Source: Bacteroidaceae bacterium (GTDB taxonomy: Bacteria > Bacteroidota > Bacteroidia > Bacteroidales > Bacteroidaceae). Taken from it: 64,000 nucleotides of DNA. The stretch lies in contig JAFYPU010000007.1 in the NCBI GenBank assembly GCA_017547385.1, positions 44,613 to 108,612 of the forward strand. The letters are read 5' to 3'. Position numbers and translations under genes: made by a program. This document shows positions 17,403 through 27,400 of the stretch, one piece after another. The stretch's first letter is position 1, and every line of letters starts with the position of its first letter. Below the pieces are notes generated by a model that was not told the DNA's origin, did no database searches, and worked only from the letters and a program-made list of their open reading frames with translations.

Positions 17403-17858
17403 TTAACCGATGGTAAGCAAAACAGTGCCCTCCATCACGCTGTCGCCGGGGGCTACACAAATGCCGGTAACGCTTCCGTCGCTTTCTGCCGTGATGTTGT
17501 TCTCCATCTTCATGGCTTCAAGAACAAGCACCGTGTCGCCTTTCTTCACTGCCTGGCCGGCTGCCACAAGCACCTTGGTAACCACACCGGGCAGGGGTGC
17601 TTTGACAGGATTGCCGGCACCGGGACCGGCTGCGGGAGCCGCAGGTGCAGCGGCAGGAACAGGAGTTGCAGGAGCCGCTGCGGGAGTTGCTCCCTCGATG
17701 GGTGCTTGCGTGGGAAGATCTGCCTCAACCAGTGAACTGCCCTGCATTTCCACTTCAAAGGGAATGCCGTTCACCTCCACTTTGGCCTTATTGCCAACGA
17801 TGCTGTCTATGGTTACGTCATACTGCGCACCGTTCACTTTATACTTGTATTGTTTCAT
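17403..17858 (-). CDS. Biotin carboxyl carrier protein of an acyl-CoA (de)carboxylase
   Basis: The 151-residue protein carries biotin on Lys117 in the canonical EAMKMEN motif. Residues 1-45 form a small N-terminal domain and 50-82 an Ala/Pro-rich flexible linker that lets the biotin arm swing. The C-terminal 70 residues are the biotinyl domain (PLPGVVTKVLVAAGQAVKKGD). It is the third gene after the carboxyltransferase and the small subunit, so the three work as one complex, probably methylmalonyl-CoA decarboxylase or propionyl-CoA carboxylase of the succinate-propionate route. Confidence 0.9.
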   Translation of the reverse strand: MKQYKYKVNGAQYDVTIDSIVGNKAKVEVNGIPFEVEMQGSSLVEADLPTQAPIEGATPAAAPATPVPAAAPAAPAAGPGAGNPVKAPLPGVVTKVLVAAGQAVKKGDTVLVLEAMKMENNITAESDGSVTGICVAPGDSVMEGTVLLTIG

Positions 17859-17907
17859 AATTTCTTGGATTTGTTTCAGATAAATTCAAACCGCTTCGCG
17901 AATTACC

Positions 17908-18171
17908 TTAGAGGCGGTTCATGAGGTCGGCCGGGGTTGCCCAAGCGTTGGACTGCGACGTCAAAGTGATAACACCGGGTTCGTCGTCGTGCACAACCTC
18001 CACTTCGTTTTCGATAAGTGCCAAAGCAATGACTGCTGCATAGGCCGGCATTTCCGCCTCCGTTACCAGAGGAGATGTGCCGTCGATAGTGATACCGGCA
18101 ATGGTGCCGAGTTTCTCGTCAAGGCGGATGCTCAGTTCCTTACCGTCGATGGTATATTTGAATGTCTTCAT
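17908..18171 (-). CDS. Small subunit-like protein of the acyl-CoA carboxylase cluster
   Basis: I do not recognise a named family. The 87-residue product starts MKTFKYTIDGKELSIRLDEK, which resembles the first 20 residues of the neighbouring biotin carrier (MKQYKYKVNGAQYDVTIDS), so it may be a duplicated N-terminal domain without a biotin site. It contains AAVIALALIENEVEVVHDDE and no membrane segment, arguing against an OadG-type pump subunit. It lies between the carboxyltransferase (12 bp away) and the carrier (49 bp), and probably assembles with them. Confidence 0.7.
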   Translation of the reverse strand: MKTFKYTIDGKELSIRLDEKLGTIAGITIDGTSPLVTEAEMPAYAAVIALALIENEVEVVHDDEPGVITLTSQSNAWATPADLMNRL

Positions 18172-18183
18172 AGGATTTTCGAC

Positions 18184-19737
18184 TTAGAGAGGCACATTGC
18201 CATGTTTCTTTGCGGGGCGCACTTCGCGCTTGTTCTCAAGTTGAGCAAGGGCACGGCAAATGCGGAAACGCGTGTTGCGCGGCTCGATCACGTCGTCGAT
18301 ATAACCATACTCGGCAGCCTTGTAGGGATTCGTGAAGAGGTCGTTGTACTCCTTCTCTTTCTGAGCGAGGAATGCCTTGGAGTCGGCTTGCTCTTTCGCT
18401 TCCTTGGCACTGAGGATGGCCACTGCGCCACTGGCACCCATCACGGCGATTTCGGCTGAGGGCCATGCGTAATTGAGGTCGGCTTTGAGCTGCTTGCAAC
18501 CCATCACGATGTGGCTTCCGCCATAACTCTTGCGAAGCGTAACCGTAACTTTGGGCACTGTAGCTTCGCCGTAGGCATAAAGGAGCTTGGCACCGTGGCT
18601 GATCACCGCATTGTATTCCTGTCCGGTGCCCGGCAAGAAGCCCGGCACATCCACGAGGCTCACGATGGGAATGTTGAAAGCATCGCAGAAACGCACGAAG
18701 CGAGCGGCTTTGCGACTGGCATTACAATCGAGCACGCCGGCGTAAACACTGGGTTGGTTGGCCACAATACCCACACTCTGTCCGTTGAAACGGGCGAAGC
18801 CGATGATGATGTTACGAGCAAAGTTGCGCTGCACTTCCAAGAATTCTCCATTGTCGACAACAGCACCAATGACTTTATACATGTCATAGGCCATATTGGG
18901 ATTGTCGGGAATAATTTCGTTCAAGCTGTCCTCCTTGCGATCGATGGGGTCGTTGCAAACGAGACGGGGAGCCTGTTCACGGTTGTTCTGAGGCATGAAG
19001 CCGAGGAGTTTACGGATAAGGCCGGCAAACTCTTCTTCGGTTTTGGCAGTGAAATGACAAACACCACTCTTCGAACTATGAACACCGGCACCGCCGAGTT
19101 CTTCCTGACTCACGTCTTCACCGGTTACGGTCTTCACCACCTTCGGACCTGTGAGGAACATATAGCTGATTCCCTCCAGCATCACCACAAAGTCGGTAAG
19201 GGCGGGCGAATAGACCGCTCCACCGGCACAAGGTCCGCAGATACCGCTGATTTGCGGCACCACACCGGAAGCCTCGATGTTGCGCTGGAAGATATTTCCG
19301 AATCCTGCCAGGGAGTTGATACCCTCCTGGATGCGTGCTCCACCCGAGTCGTTCAGACCGATGCAAGGCGCACCCATCTTCATGCTTTGGTCCATCACTT
19401 TGCAAATCTTCTCTGCCATTGTTTCAGAGAGCGAACCGCCATTCACGGTGAAGTCCTGAGCAAATACATACACCAGACGGCCGTCGATGGTACCGCTTCC
19501 GCATACCACGCCATCGCCCAAAAATTGTTTCTTCTCCATGCCGAAATTGTGGCAACGGTGGAGCTTGAACATATCCATCTCTTCAAAGGAACCCTTATCC
19601 AAGAGAAGGTCGATGCGTTCGCGTGCCGTGGCTTTGCCCTTGGCATGCTGTTTCTCGATAGCCACTTCACCACCGCCCAAACGAGCTTTGGCACGAAGTT
19701 CTACGAGTTGTTTGATTTTCTTAAGTTGTTCACTCAT
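18184..19737 (-). CDS. mmdA: Acyl-CoA carboxylase carboxyltransferase / methylmalonyl-CoA decarboxylase alpha subunit
   Basis: The 517-residue enzyme moves CO2 between biotin and an acyl-CoA, usually propionyl/methylmalonyl-CoA. Two crotonase-like halves are clear. The N half has ATARERIDLLLDKGSFEE, GGSLSETMAEKI and SGGARIQEGI. The C half has PIVSLVDVPGFLPGTGQE and the oxyanion segment YGGSHIVMG. Length is typical. It leads a three-gene operon with its own promoter. No Na+-pump beta subunit (OadB-like) is nearby, so whether it runs as a decarboxylase pump or a soluble carboxylase is open; the symbol is tentative. Confidence 0.9.
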   Translation of the reverse strand: MSEQLKKIKQLVELRAKARLGGGEVAIEKQHAKGKATARERIDLLLDKGSFEEMDMFKLHRCHNFGMEKKQFLGDGVVCGSGTIDGRLVYVFAQDFTVNGGSLSETMAEKICKVMDQSMKMGAPCIGLNDSGGARIQEGINSLAGFGNIFQRNIEASGVVPQISGICGPCAGGAVYSPALTDFVVMLEGISYMFLTGPKVVKTVTGEDVSQEELGGAGVHSSKSGVCHFTAKTEEEFAGLIRKLLGFMPQNNREQAPRLVCNDPIDRKEDSLNEIIPDNPNMAYDMYKVIGAVVDNGEFLEVQRNFARNIIIGFARFNGQSVGIVANQPSVYAGVLDCNASRKAARFVRFCDAFNIPIVSLVDVPGFLPGTGQEYNAVISHGAKLLYAYGEATVPKVTVTLRKSYGGSHIVMGCKQLKADLNYAWPSAEIAVMGASGAVAILSAKEAKEQADSKAFLAQKEKEYNDLFTNPYKAAEYGYIDDVIEPRNTRFRICRALAQLENKREVRPAKKHGNVPL

Positions 19738-19791
19738 AGCGTATAAGTGTTTTTATGATTTTGCGTAAAGAGATTTCATGTTTTGAGAAGC

Positions 19792-19823
19792 CAAAGGTAA
19801 TAGTTCAAGATGTAACTACCAAA
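19792..19823 (-). promoter_or_regulatory. Promoter of the carboxylase operon
   Basis: On the minus strand TTTG (19820-19823), a 20-bp spacer and TACCTTTG (19792-19799), about 55 bp before the carboxyltransferase start. A full consensus match. Confidence 0.85.
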
Positions 19824-20031
19824 TTTACACGGAATTTTTGATGAACGGACAAGGCTTTTCTCTTCTGAAATGCAGTATAAAGACACAAAAACAAGTTGCA
19901 CATAAAGACTGCTTTTGTGCATCTTTAATTCTAAAAAGGGCTTGAGTTTTTTTGTCTACAGAGGAGAAAAGCCGAAACAATGTTGGTTTCATCCCCCTGC
20001 ACCATGGACCGAAAACCACTTCGAAGGAGGA

Positions 20032-20104
20032 AAAATCTGCAGTGCTTGCAGAAATTTCCGCAGTGCTTGTTGAAAAATCTGCAAGCACTGCAGATTTCCA
20101 TCCT
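20032..20104. repeat. 21-bp-period palindromic array, copy 3
   Basis: Three units start at 20039, 20060 and 20081, each 21 bp apart: GCAGTGCTTGC, GCAGTGCTTGT and the inverted GCAAGCACTGC. AAATCTGCAG at the start and CTGCAGATTT at the end make the outer arms complementary. It fills the gap between the carboxylase promoter and the GH31 terminator. The rest of 19824-20170 shows only short AT-rich sequence. Confidence 0.85.
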
Positions 20105-20171
20105 TCGCATCAGTTGACAGACAAACACCGAGTAAAATCTACAATGCCCTATGGGTAGCTGTTTTCAAACG

Positions 20172-20210
20172 AAAAAAATCCGTCGCAACCGAAAAACGAT
20201 TGCGACGGAT
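20172..20210 (-). terminator. Terminator of the GH31 gene
   Basis: On the minus strand an 11-bp stem (arms 20200-20210 and 20178-20188) is followed by a run of T residues (A-run 20172-20178 on the plus strand), about 30 bp past the stop codon. Confidence 0.9.
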
Positions 20211-20241
20211 GGGGTGATTATTTCTCAATGTCGAGAATATA

Positions 20242-23200
20242 TCAGAATGTGACGGTTCCAAGGTTTCGGTCAACCAAAATACCATCGATGGCCTTGAGGT
20301 TGAACTTACCGGCACGCTTAGCTTTGAACTTTATCACGAAGAGTTCGTGATCGCCCTCATCGAGCAGGAAGTTGTTGCCTCGATTCACAAAGGTAGGATA
20401 GAGAGCCTTTTGACCGTTAGAGTGCAAGCGGTCATACGTGAGGTTCACCATCTCTTTCATACCAAGGAGTTCGATGCCTGCATACTCGAATTCCTGCGTA
20501 TCATAAGGCAACGCGAAACTCAGGGCATTGACAGCGTGAAGTGCCTTTCCGCTCACCTTCACTTCCACCACATCGCCGGCTTTGAAGGTCTTGACCGAGG
20601 GAGTGAGCACAAGGCTTCCACTCACCTTGTCGTTGGAAGCGCGAACACCGCCATCGAGTTCAGTGGTTACGACAGAGATGTCGTAAGCATCGATAAGGCC
20701 GTTGGCGTTCACGTCGCCGATGCTGACGTAATCGAAGTCGCCATCACCCTTGCGCAGACCCGTGTAGTTCATGTAGGAAGTAAGGTCGTTGTCATCCAGA
20801 CGTTTGTCGCGGTTAATGTCGCCCTGAAGCACACTCTCGGTATCGGCCACTTTGAACACGTACATCTCATGGCCTGAACCGAAGTTACCCACAGCCTCGC
20901 TCACAGAAATCTTGATGTAGCGTGCGGTCGGGTTGCCGGCAAATGTGTGCGTAACCATCGCACCAAGACGCGGCCATTCGAAAGCCACAGGCTCACTCCA
21001 AGTCTGCTTATCGGAGCTATAGGAAATTGTACCCTTGAGGATGGTTCCGTTGCCTCCGTCTTCACGGTGATAATAATCGAAGCGGTCGAGCTGGTTAAGA
21101 CTGCGCAAATCTATAACCATATCGAAGGGAACTGCCTCTCCCTTGCCCCACTTCGTATGCCAACCGCTCTTCATGTCAAAGTCGAACAGTTTGTTCACGG
21201 TCTGGCCGGGTTGATCTTCGCAAGTAACGGTGGCCTTGATACCCTGGATGGCAAATTCCAGCGGATTGCTCTTGGTAGTGGCGGTAGCCGATGCCCATTG
21301 TGAATATCCATCTTTATTGACTGCACGCACCTTGAAGGTATATTCGGTTTCGGGAGTAAGACCATCGAAATTTAGTGTGCAATCCTTGATCGTACTATAG
21401 AGCATTCCGCCGAACTCCACTTCATAGAAGTCCGCGCCTTCCACCTTCTCCCAAACGGGAGCCACCTCATAGGCCTGCACGCCAGCATCGGGGAAAGACA
21501 CCTTGGGAGCTGTCAGCGAACCGGTGGTGAGACGCAAATGATCGGTCGGAGAATATACAAAGCCATCGACAACAACCTGCACATCCATTGCCGTAACATC
21601 ATACTTGGCCAGGCGAATTACAAGCTGTGGATTCTTCTTCACGCTCACTTTGGCCATATCGCTGCCGGCAGTGGCGAAACGATTCAACTCGGGAGCCTCA
21701 TCATAATAGTAGAAGTTGTGATTTGTCTCGAGTGCTTCAAGAGAAGCTACAGACTTGAGAGTAATTTTCTTCTTACCCATCTTCACCACCACTTTCTTGG
21801 GAGCAGCAGTAACATTAATGCGGAGGTCAGTGAGTTTCTCAGCGTTGAAGCCATCGAAGTTACCGGTGGTGGCACCGATGTTTACGGTCAAGCGATTTTT
21901 CTCTACCTCGGTGGAAAGCGGAGTGAGCGTGTTGCGACCGCTGAGATACTCCTGCGTTTTTCCGTCGTCATCGTATTCGTTGAACGAAGTGCCTTCTTCC
22001 GCATAAATCTCGTAAGCGCGATAGTTGTTCTTCACTTCCGCAGGATTGTTGTGGGGATGCGTCATCGGGATGATGGCATCTGCCTTCACGAACAAAGGTA
22101 GTTTCCAAATGGGACAATCGTAGTTATTGATGATACAACCACCTTCATAAATATCACCGTTGAAGTAGTCAATCCAGCGACCTTCGGGCAGATAAATGCC
22201 ATTGCGGATGTCGTTGCCCTGCTTGTCCATCTGCGTTTCCTTATATATGGGAGCCACGAGGAAAGAAGGACCGAAGAGGAACTGATACTGCGTTTTTGTG
22301 CCAAGTGTATAGTCGTTGGGATAATCCAAGAACATGGCGCGAATGATGGGCTTACCATCTACAGCTTCGCGAGCCACAGAATATGCATACGGCATCAACT
22401 CTGCTTTCATCTTCATGTACCAACGGTTAATGCTGGTGGCCGGTTCGCCCAAAGCTTCGGGGTATTTGGGATTGGCACCCCAACCATCCATATTCAGTTC
22501 CATGGGAGTGAAGGTCTTCCACTGGTAGTCGCGAACATTCACAGGGATATTCTTACCACCGAAAATACCGTCCATATCATTGGTGATATTGGGCTGACCA
22601 GACAGACCCGAACCGATGAAAGTCGGGATGTGGAAGCGAATGTATTCCCAATCGCCTCCGGTTTGGTCTCCACTCCAGATACCGGCATAACGCTGCGTTC
22701 CGGCCCATCCGTCAAGGGAGATAATGAAAGGACGAGCATTTCCGCCATAATACGGCATAATTTCGCCGACATCAGCTACACCATTCAGACCAAAGCTGTA
22801 ACCTGCTCCGACCCATGCTACGTCGGTTTTCAAAACACGTACACCGGCATCGCGCACTTCCTTGACAATGTCACGCTGTAGCAAAGCCTCCACGCCTTCT
22901 TTCGGATGCAGGTCGCTCTGTGTCCAAAGACCGATTTCCACTCCCTTGGAACGAGCATAATCGCCGAATTCCTTGAGGTTCTGAATGTTTCCGTCGAGTG
23001 TTCCGGTTTGGCCATAGCCTGCGCCATAACCATCGTTGGGAAGGAACCAGCCCAAAGGCATATCATTGCGAGCATAACGGTCGATAGCGGCACGGGCAGA
23101 GAACTGATAATTGTTATTCTCGCCGTTCAGACTTTCGCGGATGCCACCATTGTCCTTTTGGCTTTCATTGTAGCGTTTTCCGTCCTCATAGAGCATAAAT

Positions 23201-24099
23201 CCTGTTTCGGACTCTGTCCAATAGTCGCGGTTGTAAGCATTGAGGTGGCCCATATAGAAACCGAACTTTGGCAGCAAGACGGGATTTCCCGTAAGTTGAT
23301 AAAAATCGTTGAGCAGACCTACAGGTGTTTCGTTCACCATGACAAAAGCATCGAGATAACTCTCGGAATGGCTCAACACCACTTTGCCTTTTTCTGCTGC
23401 ACCAAAATCGTAGCGACCGGGTTTGAAAGTATGCCACATCACACCGTAGCCGGCTGTACTCCAATAGAAGGGTGTGGGTGAAGCCACTCCACCGTCCACC
23501 CAGTTGTTGGTGTTTTCGATGGCGATGGCTTTTCCTTTGTGCGAGAAGCGTCCGTTCTGCACACCACCTCCATAGAAGTATTCGCCATCTTGTTCCTTCA
23601 ACGTGAGCACTACTTTCTTGCCATCGAACACCTTGGCTGCGATTTCTTCCAGCACTACGCGGTTTTCTTGTATGTCGGTTACGGTCATCAGTCCCGTTTG
23701 TTTGTCAAAGCTGACACGAATTCGAGCCGTACTCACTTCATATGCAACTCCTTGGTCTGCCACTTCCACACCTCCGGGGAAACGACGAGCTGCGTTCACC
23801 AGGATTTGAGCCGGCGGAGTTGCCTTGGGGTCGCGCAAGATTCCCCCGTCATTGTCCTGGAACATACGGAAAATGTTTTCACCATAAAAGTCGAGCGTCA
23901 GGCATTGGTTTTGCGCCAACTTCACTTCCACTGTAGTGGGATTGATCTTGCTGACCCCCACAATGGCTACGCCGTCTTCGGCCACACGCACAATGCCCTG
24001 CTGAAAGGGGACGGCAGACACTGGCACTGACGCCGGAGCCAACAAAGCCAACCCTAAAGCTGCGCATGCGCTGTGCTTTTTCGAAAAAACTTTCTTCAT
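20242..24099 (-). CDS. Multidomain GH31 glycoside hydrolase with FN3, F5/8C, dockerin-like and cohesin-like modules
   Basis: The 1285-residue exported enzyme hydrolyses alpha-linked sugars outside or on the cell. The signal peptide ends near residue 29 (ASVPVSA). The N-terminal beta domain spans about 35-250 and the GH31 barrel about 260-600. RVLKTDVAW gives the nucleophile Asp426, and GIWSGDQTGGDW gives the probable acid/base Asp478. Beta domains reach about 850. Then come FN3 (864-945), a discoidin-like F5/8 type C domain (946-1086), a dockerin-like pair of calcium loops (GDINRDKRLDDND and GDVNANGLIDAYD, 1092-1146) and a cohesin-like beta domain (about 1155-1285). The substrate (glucoside, xyloside or galactoside) is not decided. 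It is a single gene with its own terminator. Confidence 0.88.
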   Translation of the reverse strand: MKKVFSKKHSACAALGLALLAPASVPVSAVPFQQGIVRVAEDGVAIVGVSKINPTTVEVKLAQNQCLTLDFYGENIFRMFQDNDGGILRDPKATPPAQILVNAARRFPGGVEVADQGVAYEVSTARIRVSFDKQTGLMTVTDIQENRVVLEEIAAKVFDGKKVVLTLKEQDGEYFYGGGVQNGRFSHKGKAIAIENTNNWVDGGVASPTPFYWSTAGYGVMWHTFKPGRYDFGAAEKGKVVLSHSESYLDAFVMVNETPVGLLNDFYQLTGNPVLLPKFGFYMGHLNAYNRDYWTESETGFMLYEDGKRYNESQKDNGGIRESLNGENNNYQFSARAAIDRYARNDMPLGWFLPNDGYGAGYGQTGTLDGNIQNLKEFGDYARSKGVEIGLWTQSDLHPKEGVEALLQRDIVKEVRDAGVRVLKTDVAWVGAGYSFGLNGVADVGEIMPYYGGNARPFIISLDGWAGTQRYAGIWSGDQTGGDWEYIRFHIPTFIGSGLSGQPNITNDMDGIFGGKNIPVNVRDYQWKTFTPMELNMDGWGANPKYPEALGEPATSINRWYMKMKAELMPYAYSVAREAVDGKPIIRAMFLDYPNDYTLGTKTQYQFLFGPSFLVAPIYKETQMDKQGNDIRNGIYLPEGRWIDYFNGDIYEGGCIINNYDCPIWKLPLFVKADAIIPMTHPHNNPAEVKNNYRAYEIYAEEGTSFNEYDDDGKTQEYLSGRNTLTPLSTEVEKNRLTVNIGATTGNFDGFNAEKLTDLRINVTAAPKKVVVKMGKKKITLKSVASLEALETNHNFYYYDEAPELNRFATAGSDMAKVSVKKNPQLVIRLAKYDVTAMDVQVVVDGFVYSPTDHLRLTTGSLTAPKVSFPDAGVQAYEVAPVWEKVEGADFYEVEFGGMLYSTIKDCTLNFDGLTPETEYTFKVRAVNKDGYSQWASATATTKSNPLEFAIQGIKATVTCEDQPGQTVNKLFDFDMKSGWHTKWGKGEAVPFDMVIDLRSLNQLDRFDYYHREDGGNGTILKGTISYSSDKQTWSEPVAFEWPRLGAMVTHTFAGNPTARYIKISVSEAVGNFGSGHEMYVFKVADTESVLQGDINRDKRLDDNDLTSYMNYTGLRKGDGDFDYVSIGDVNANGLIDAYDISVVTTELDGGVRASNDKVSGSLVLTPSVKTFKAGDVVEVKVSGKALHAVNALSFALPYDTQEFEYAGIELLGMKEMVNLTYDRLHSNGQKALYPTFVNRGNNFLLDEGDHELFVIKFKAKRAGKFNLKAIDGILVDRNLGTVTF

Positions 24100-24211
24100 A
24101 GTCGGTAATTTATTGTTTGGTTATATGTTTTTTTCGGCGGCACGCACCCCTTGAAACTAAGGAGTGCATAATTCGCGGTAAAGGTAAACAAAAAAAGCCG
24201 ATGAACGGCTA

Positions 24212-24280
24212 AAAAATCTGCAAGGCGTTTAGAAATTTCTACAAGCACTGCAGAAAATTCTGCAAGCACTGCGCAAAAGC
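24212..24280. repeat. 21-bp-period palindromic array, copy 4
   Basis: Units start at 24220 (GCAAGGCGTTT), 24241 (ACAAGCACTGC) and 24262 (GCAAGCACTGC), spaced 21 bp with AGAAATTTCT/AGAAAATTCT linkers. It lies between the GH31 start and the terminator of the barrel protein gene. The remaining 24100-24397 holds a weak TACCTTTA box and no gene. Confidence 0.82.
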
Positions 24281-24397
24281 GAAGAAAGCCCATAAGGTTT
24301 TTTACATTTAACCAAGCCGTAATCGCATGAGATAAAGCAAATTCTAAACACCTTACAAACTTTCACCCAAAACAAACACCCGATGAGAAACACAAAC

Positions 24398-24436
24398 AAA
24401 AAAATCCGGTAAGCCATACCACTACGGCCTACCGGA
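24398..24436 (-). terminator. Terminator of the large outer-membrane barrel gene
   Basis: On the minus strand a stem TCCGGTAGGCC/GGCTTACCGGA (24426-24436 with 24405-24415, one bulge) is followed by seven T residues. Confidence 0.85.
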
Positions 24437-24478
24437 AGAACGAAGTTTAAAAAAGATGATTATCTCATTGGCTCAACC

Positions 24479-27400
24479 TCAGAACATCATGGGACGGCCA
24501 CCGCCGGGACGCATGCCACCTCCCTGACCACCACGACCGCTGCCACCACCGGCAGCAGTGCCTCCCGACTTTCCACCGGGGAAAATATTCAACTTGTAGA
24601 GGAAGTGCAACATGATGTAAGAATTGATGGCGTTGCTCCAAGAGTCGCGGCGCATTTGTGCGTTGATGGTGCGACTCACATTGCTCTGCTTATGCAGAAT
24701 ATCGTAGAACTTAAGGCTGATGGTGGCCGCGTTGTTCTTAAGGAAACTCTGCGATATCTGAGCATTCCAAAGCAACTCATTGGTATTCATCGAAGCCTCC
24801 GAGTAACCACGGCGTGAACTCATACGAATATCGGTTGAGATGCTCATATTCCAAGCAAAGTTGAAGTTGGCATTCGCACCGTAAGAGAAATTCCATGTAT
24901 CCATGTTCGCATTTTTCTGAAGCTTGCTGCGAGCATGCTGATAGTTGAACGAGCCGAACACACCCACATCAAACCAAGAGCCACGGTAAGCAGCATTCAA
25001 GTTCTCGCCCAGCGTTACAGTGCGGGTTATGCTCTTTTGCACATCAGCTGCAGCGAAGATGGCGTCATAATCGGTGGCAGAAGCTCGCAACACGGAAGAC
25101 ATGCGACGCAAATTCACGGCCGAACCTCCTCTGTCGAACACCGAAACGTAACCCACCGAATTGTCATATCTCAAATTGGTAAAGGTAGAAATGGTGAAGA
25201 GTTTGTCATATCCCAAACCGGTGTTAAACATGAAGTGCCCTTGCGTGTTCCAATTTCCATCGATGTTCTCGGGACGTGTATAACGCACACCCGTAGTTTC
25301 ATCATAGACCATCATGTTGCTCACCGAATTGGAGGTTTGCGAGAAATTGATGCCACCACCTATGCCTTGCTGACGGTCGGGGTTATACCCATTGTATCGA
25401 GCATAGAAAGAGTTTGTCCATGAAGGTTCAAGGCCGGGATTACCCATTGAAACGCTCAGCGGATCGCTATCGTCCACCACGGCGAGAAGGTTTGTCATGG
25501 ACGGCTGCGAGGACGAACCGCGGTAACGAAGATCCAACTGGCTGGTTTTGGAGAAACGGAAGCGCAGACGAACTTGCGGCGACACTTTGAAAACATCGCG
25601 CACCACGACTGTATCCAGCTGATTGGGACGCAGATATTCCATCTCGGTGCGTTGCGGATTGAAATCAAGACCTGCATTAAAGCGGATAAGCTCCGTATTG
25701 TAGCGCACGCCGATGTTGGCCTTGTGGTCCTGATAGCGATAAGTGGCATACTGACTGTTACGATCATCGCGCACTGCAGCCAAAACTTCAGCTTCGGTGG
25801 GAATTTTTCCGATGGGCGGATAATTGTAGCGATCTCCCCAATCACCGTATTGGGCATCCACTTCATCAAGATTGTAAAGCGAACGATTGCTGTCTGTGTA
25901 GCGGTAAGCGTATTCGTAACGCGCTTCAGCAAACCAGTTCTTGGCAAAAGGTTCGGCATAGCTCAATCGCAGACTGTAGTTCCAGTTTGTGGAAGGATTG
26001 CTGCTGTATTGATTGAGATAATCGAAGGCTTTTCCGTTTGTGTTCTTGAAGTATGTAATATCCGAAATGCTGAAGGAAGTACTTCTGCTATCGGTGTAGC
26101 CTGCCGAAGCTCTGAAAGAGAGGTTTCGTCCGAGGCTTCCGAAGCGTCTGGTTACCGTCAAGTTTCCACTCACACCATTGCTGCGACTTTCGCCCAGCGA
26201 CAGGCGTTCGTTGCGGTTCACTGCGATGGCTTCAACATTGGGATTCAGTGTTTCTGCAAAGATGCTATCAAGCGGATCGACCATTCCTTCGATGGCGTAA
26301 GGGTCGTCATCAAAAGTGCCCGTGCGGCTCTCACTTTCGTTGCGACTGCTGCTGTGTGTGAAACGTGGGCGGAACATGATGGTTGTCATGCTGTCAGGAT
26401 TCCACGTCAGACGCAGATTGGCACTTACATTGGTGGAGGATGAACCACTCTTGCTCCAGCTGTTGCTGAACGAGCTGCGTGTACTTCCACCTGTGAGGAA
26501 AGTTTCTGAAGATGAGGTATTCAGAACGTCCGTACTAATGTGCGAATACCACACATTGCCGCCCAATTCCAAGCGTCCGCCTTCATTTTTTTTCTTTCCG
26601 TTTTCCCAACTAAAATCAAGGCCTGCGGTTTTGTTGGAGACCAATCCTCCGCCACCGCCCCAGCCACGCGGACTTCCAAAACCGCGGTCGCCGGTATTGT
26701 TGGCCGAGCCGAAAGCTGTGATACGGCTGTTATCGGTGAAGCGCGAGGCAAAAATCTTTCCGGTGTAGCGGTCGTGCGTTCCGTATCCCAGGTCCACGTT
26801 TGAAATCCATGATTCGTTGAGTTCGCGCTTGGTAGCAATGTCGAGCACAGTGGTTTCCTCGCCATCGTCTATGCCGGTCATCTCTGTGTAGTCGCTCTTT
26901 TTATCGTACGCTTTTATCTTTGAAACGAGGTCCGTGGGAAGATTCTTCATGGCCGTCTTGGTATCGCCTTTGAAGAAATCTTTTCCGTTAATGAGAAACT
27001 CTGTTACGGTTTTACCGTTCCATTTGATGGTTCCGTCGTCCGACACTTCAACACCCGGGAGCTGCTTCACAAGTGCCTCGAGTGTTGAACCGACCGGCAC
27101 GCGATAGGCTGAAGCATTGAAAACGGTAGTATCCTCTTTCTGTTCCACTTTTGAAGCCGTAACGGATACCACGGCCGAGCCCAAAGCTATATCGTTGGAT
27201 TTCAGCAATAGTTTTCCCACGTTCAAGGTGTCGGGAGTTTCATCCGAGAGTTGCACAATGAGATTGGTGGTCTTAAATCCGATGCATGACACACGCAGGG
27301 TAAGTTTTCCCTGCTGCGATGTGCGAAGTTTGAAATTACCCTTTTCATCGGTATTCACGCCGCTCAGCATTGTGGTGTCGCGCATCAGGCGCACCGTTGC

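Noticed and set aside
16104-19737. Acyltransferase-3 as part of the carboxylase operon
   Set aside because: A 120-bp gap and unrelated function separate it from the biotin carrier; co-transcription is possible but nothing links their roles.
18511-19746. 411-codon plus-strand frame opposite the carboxyltransferase
   Set aside because: Shadow frame; the minus-strand product matches the family over its whole length.
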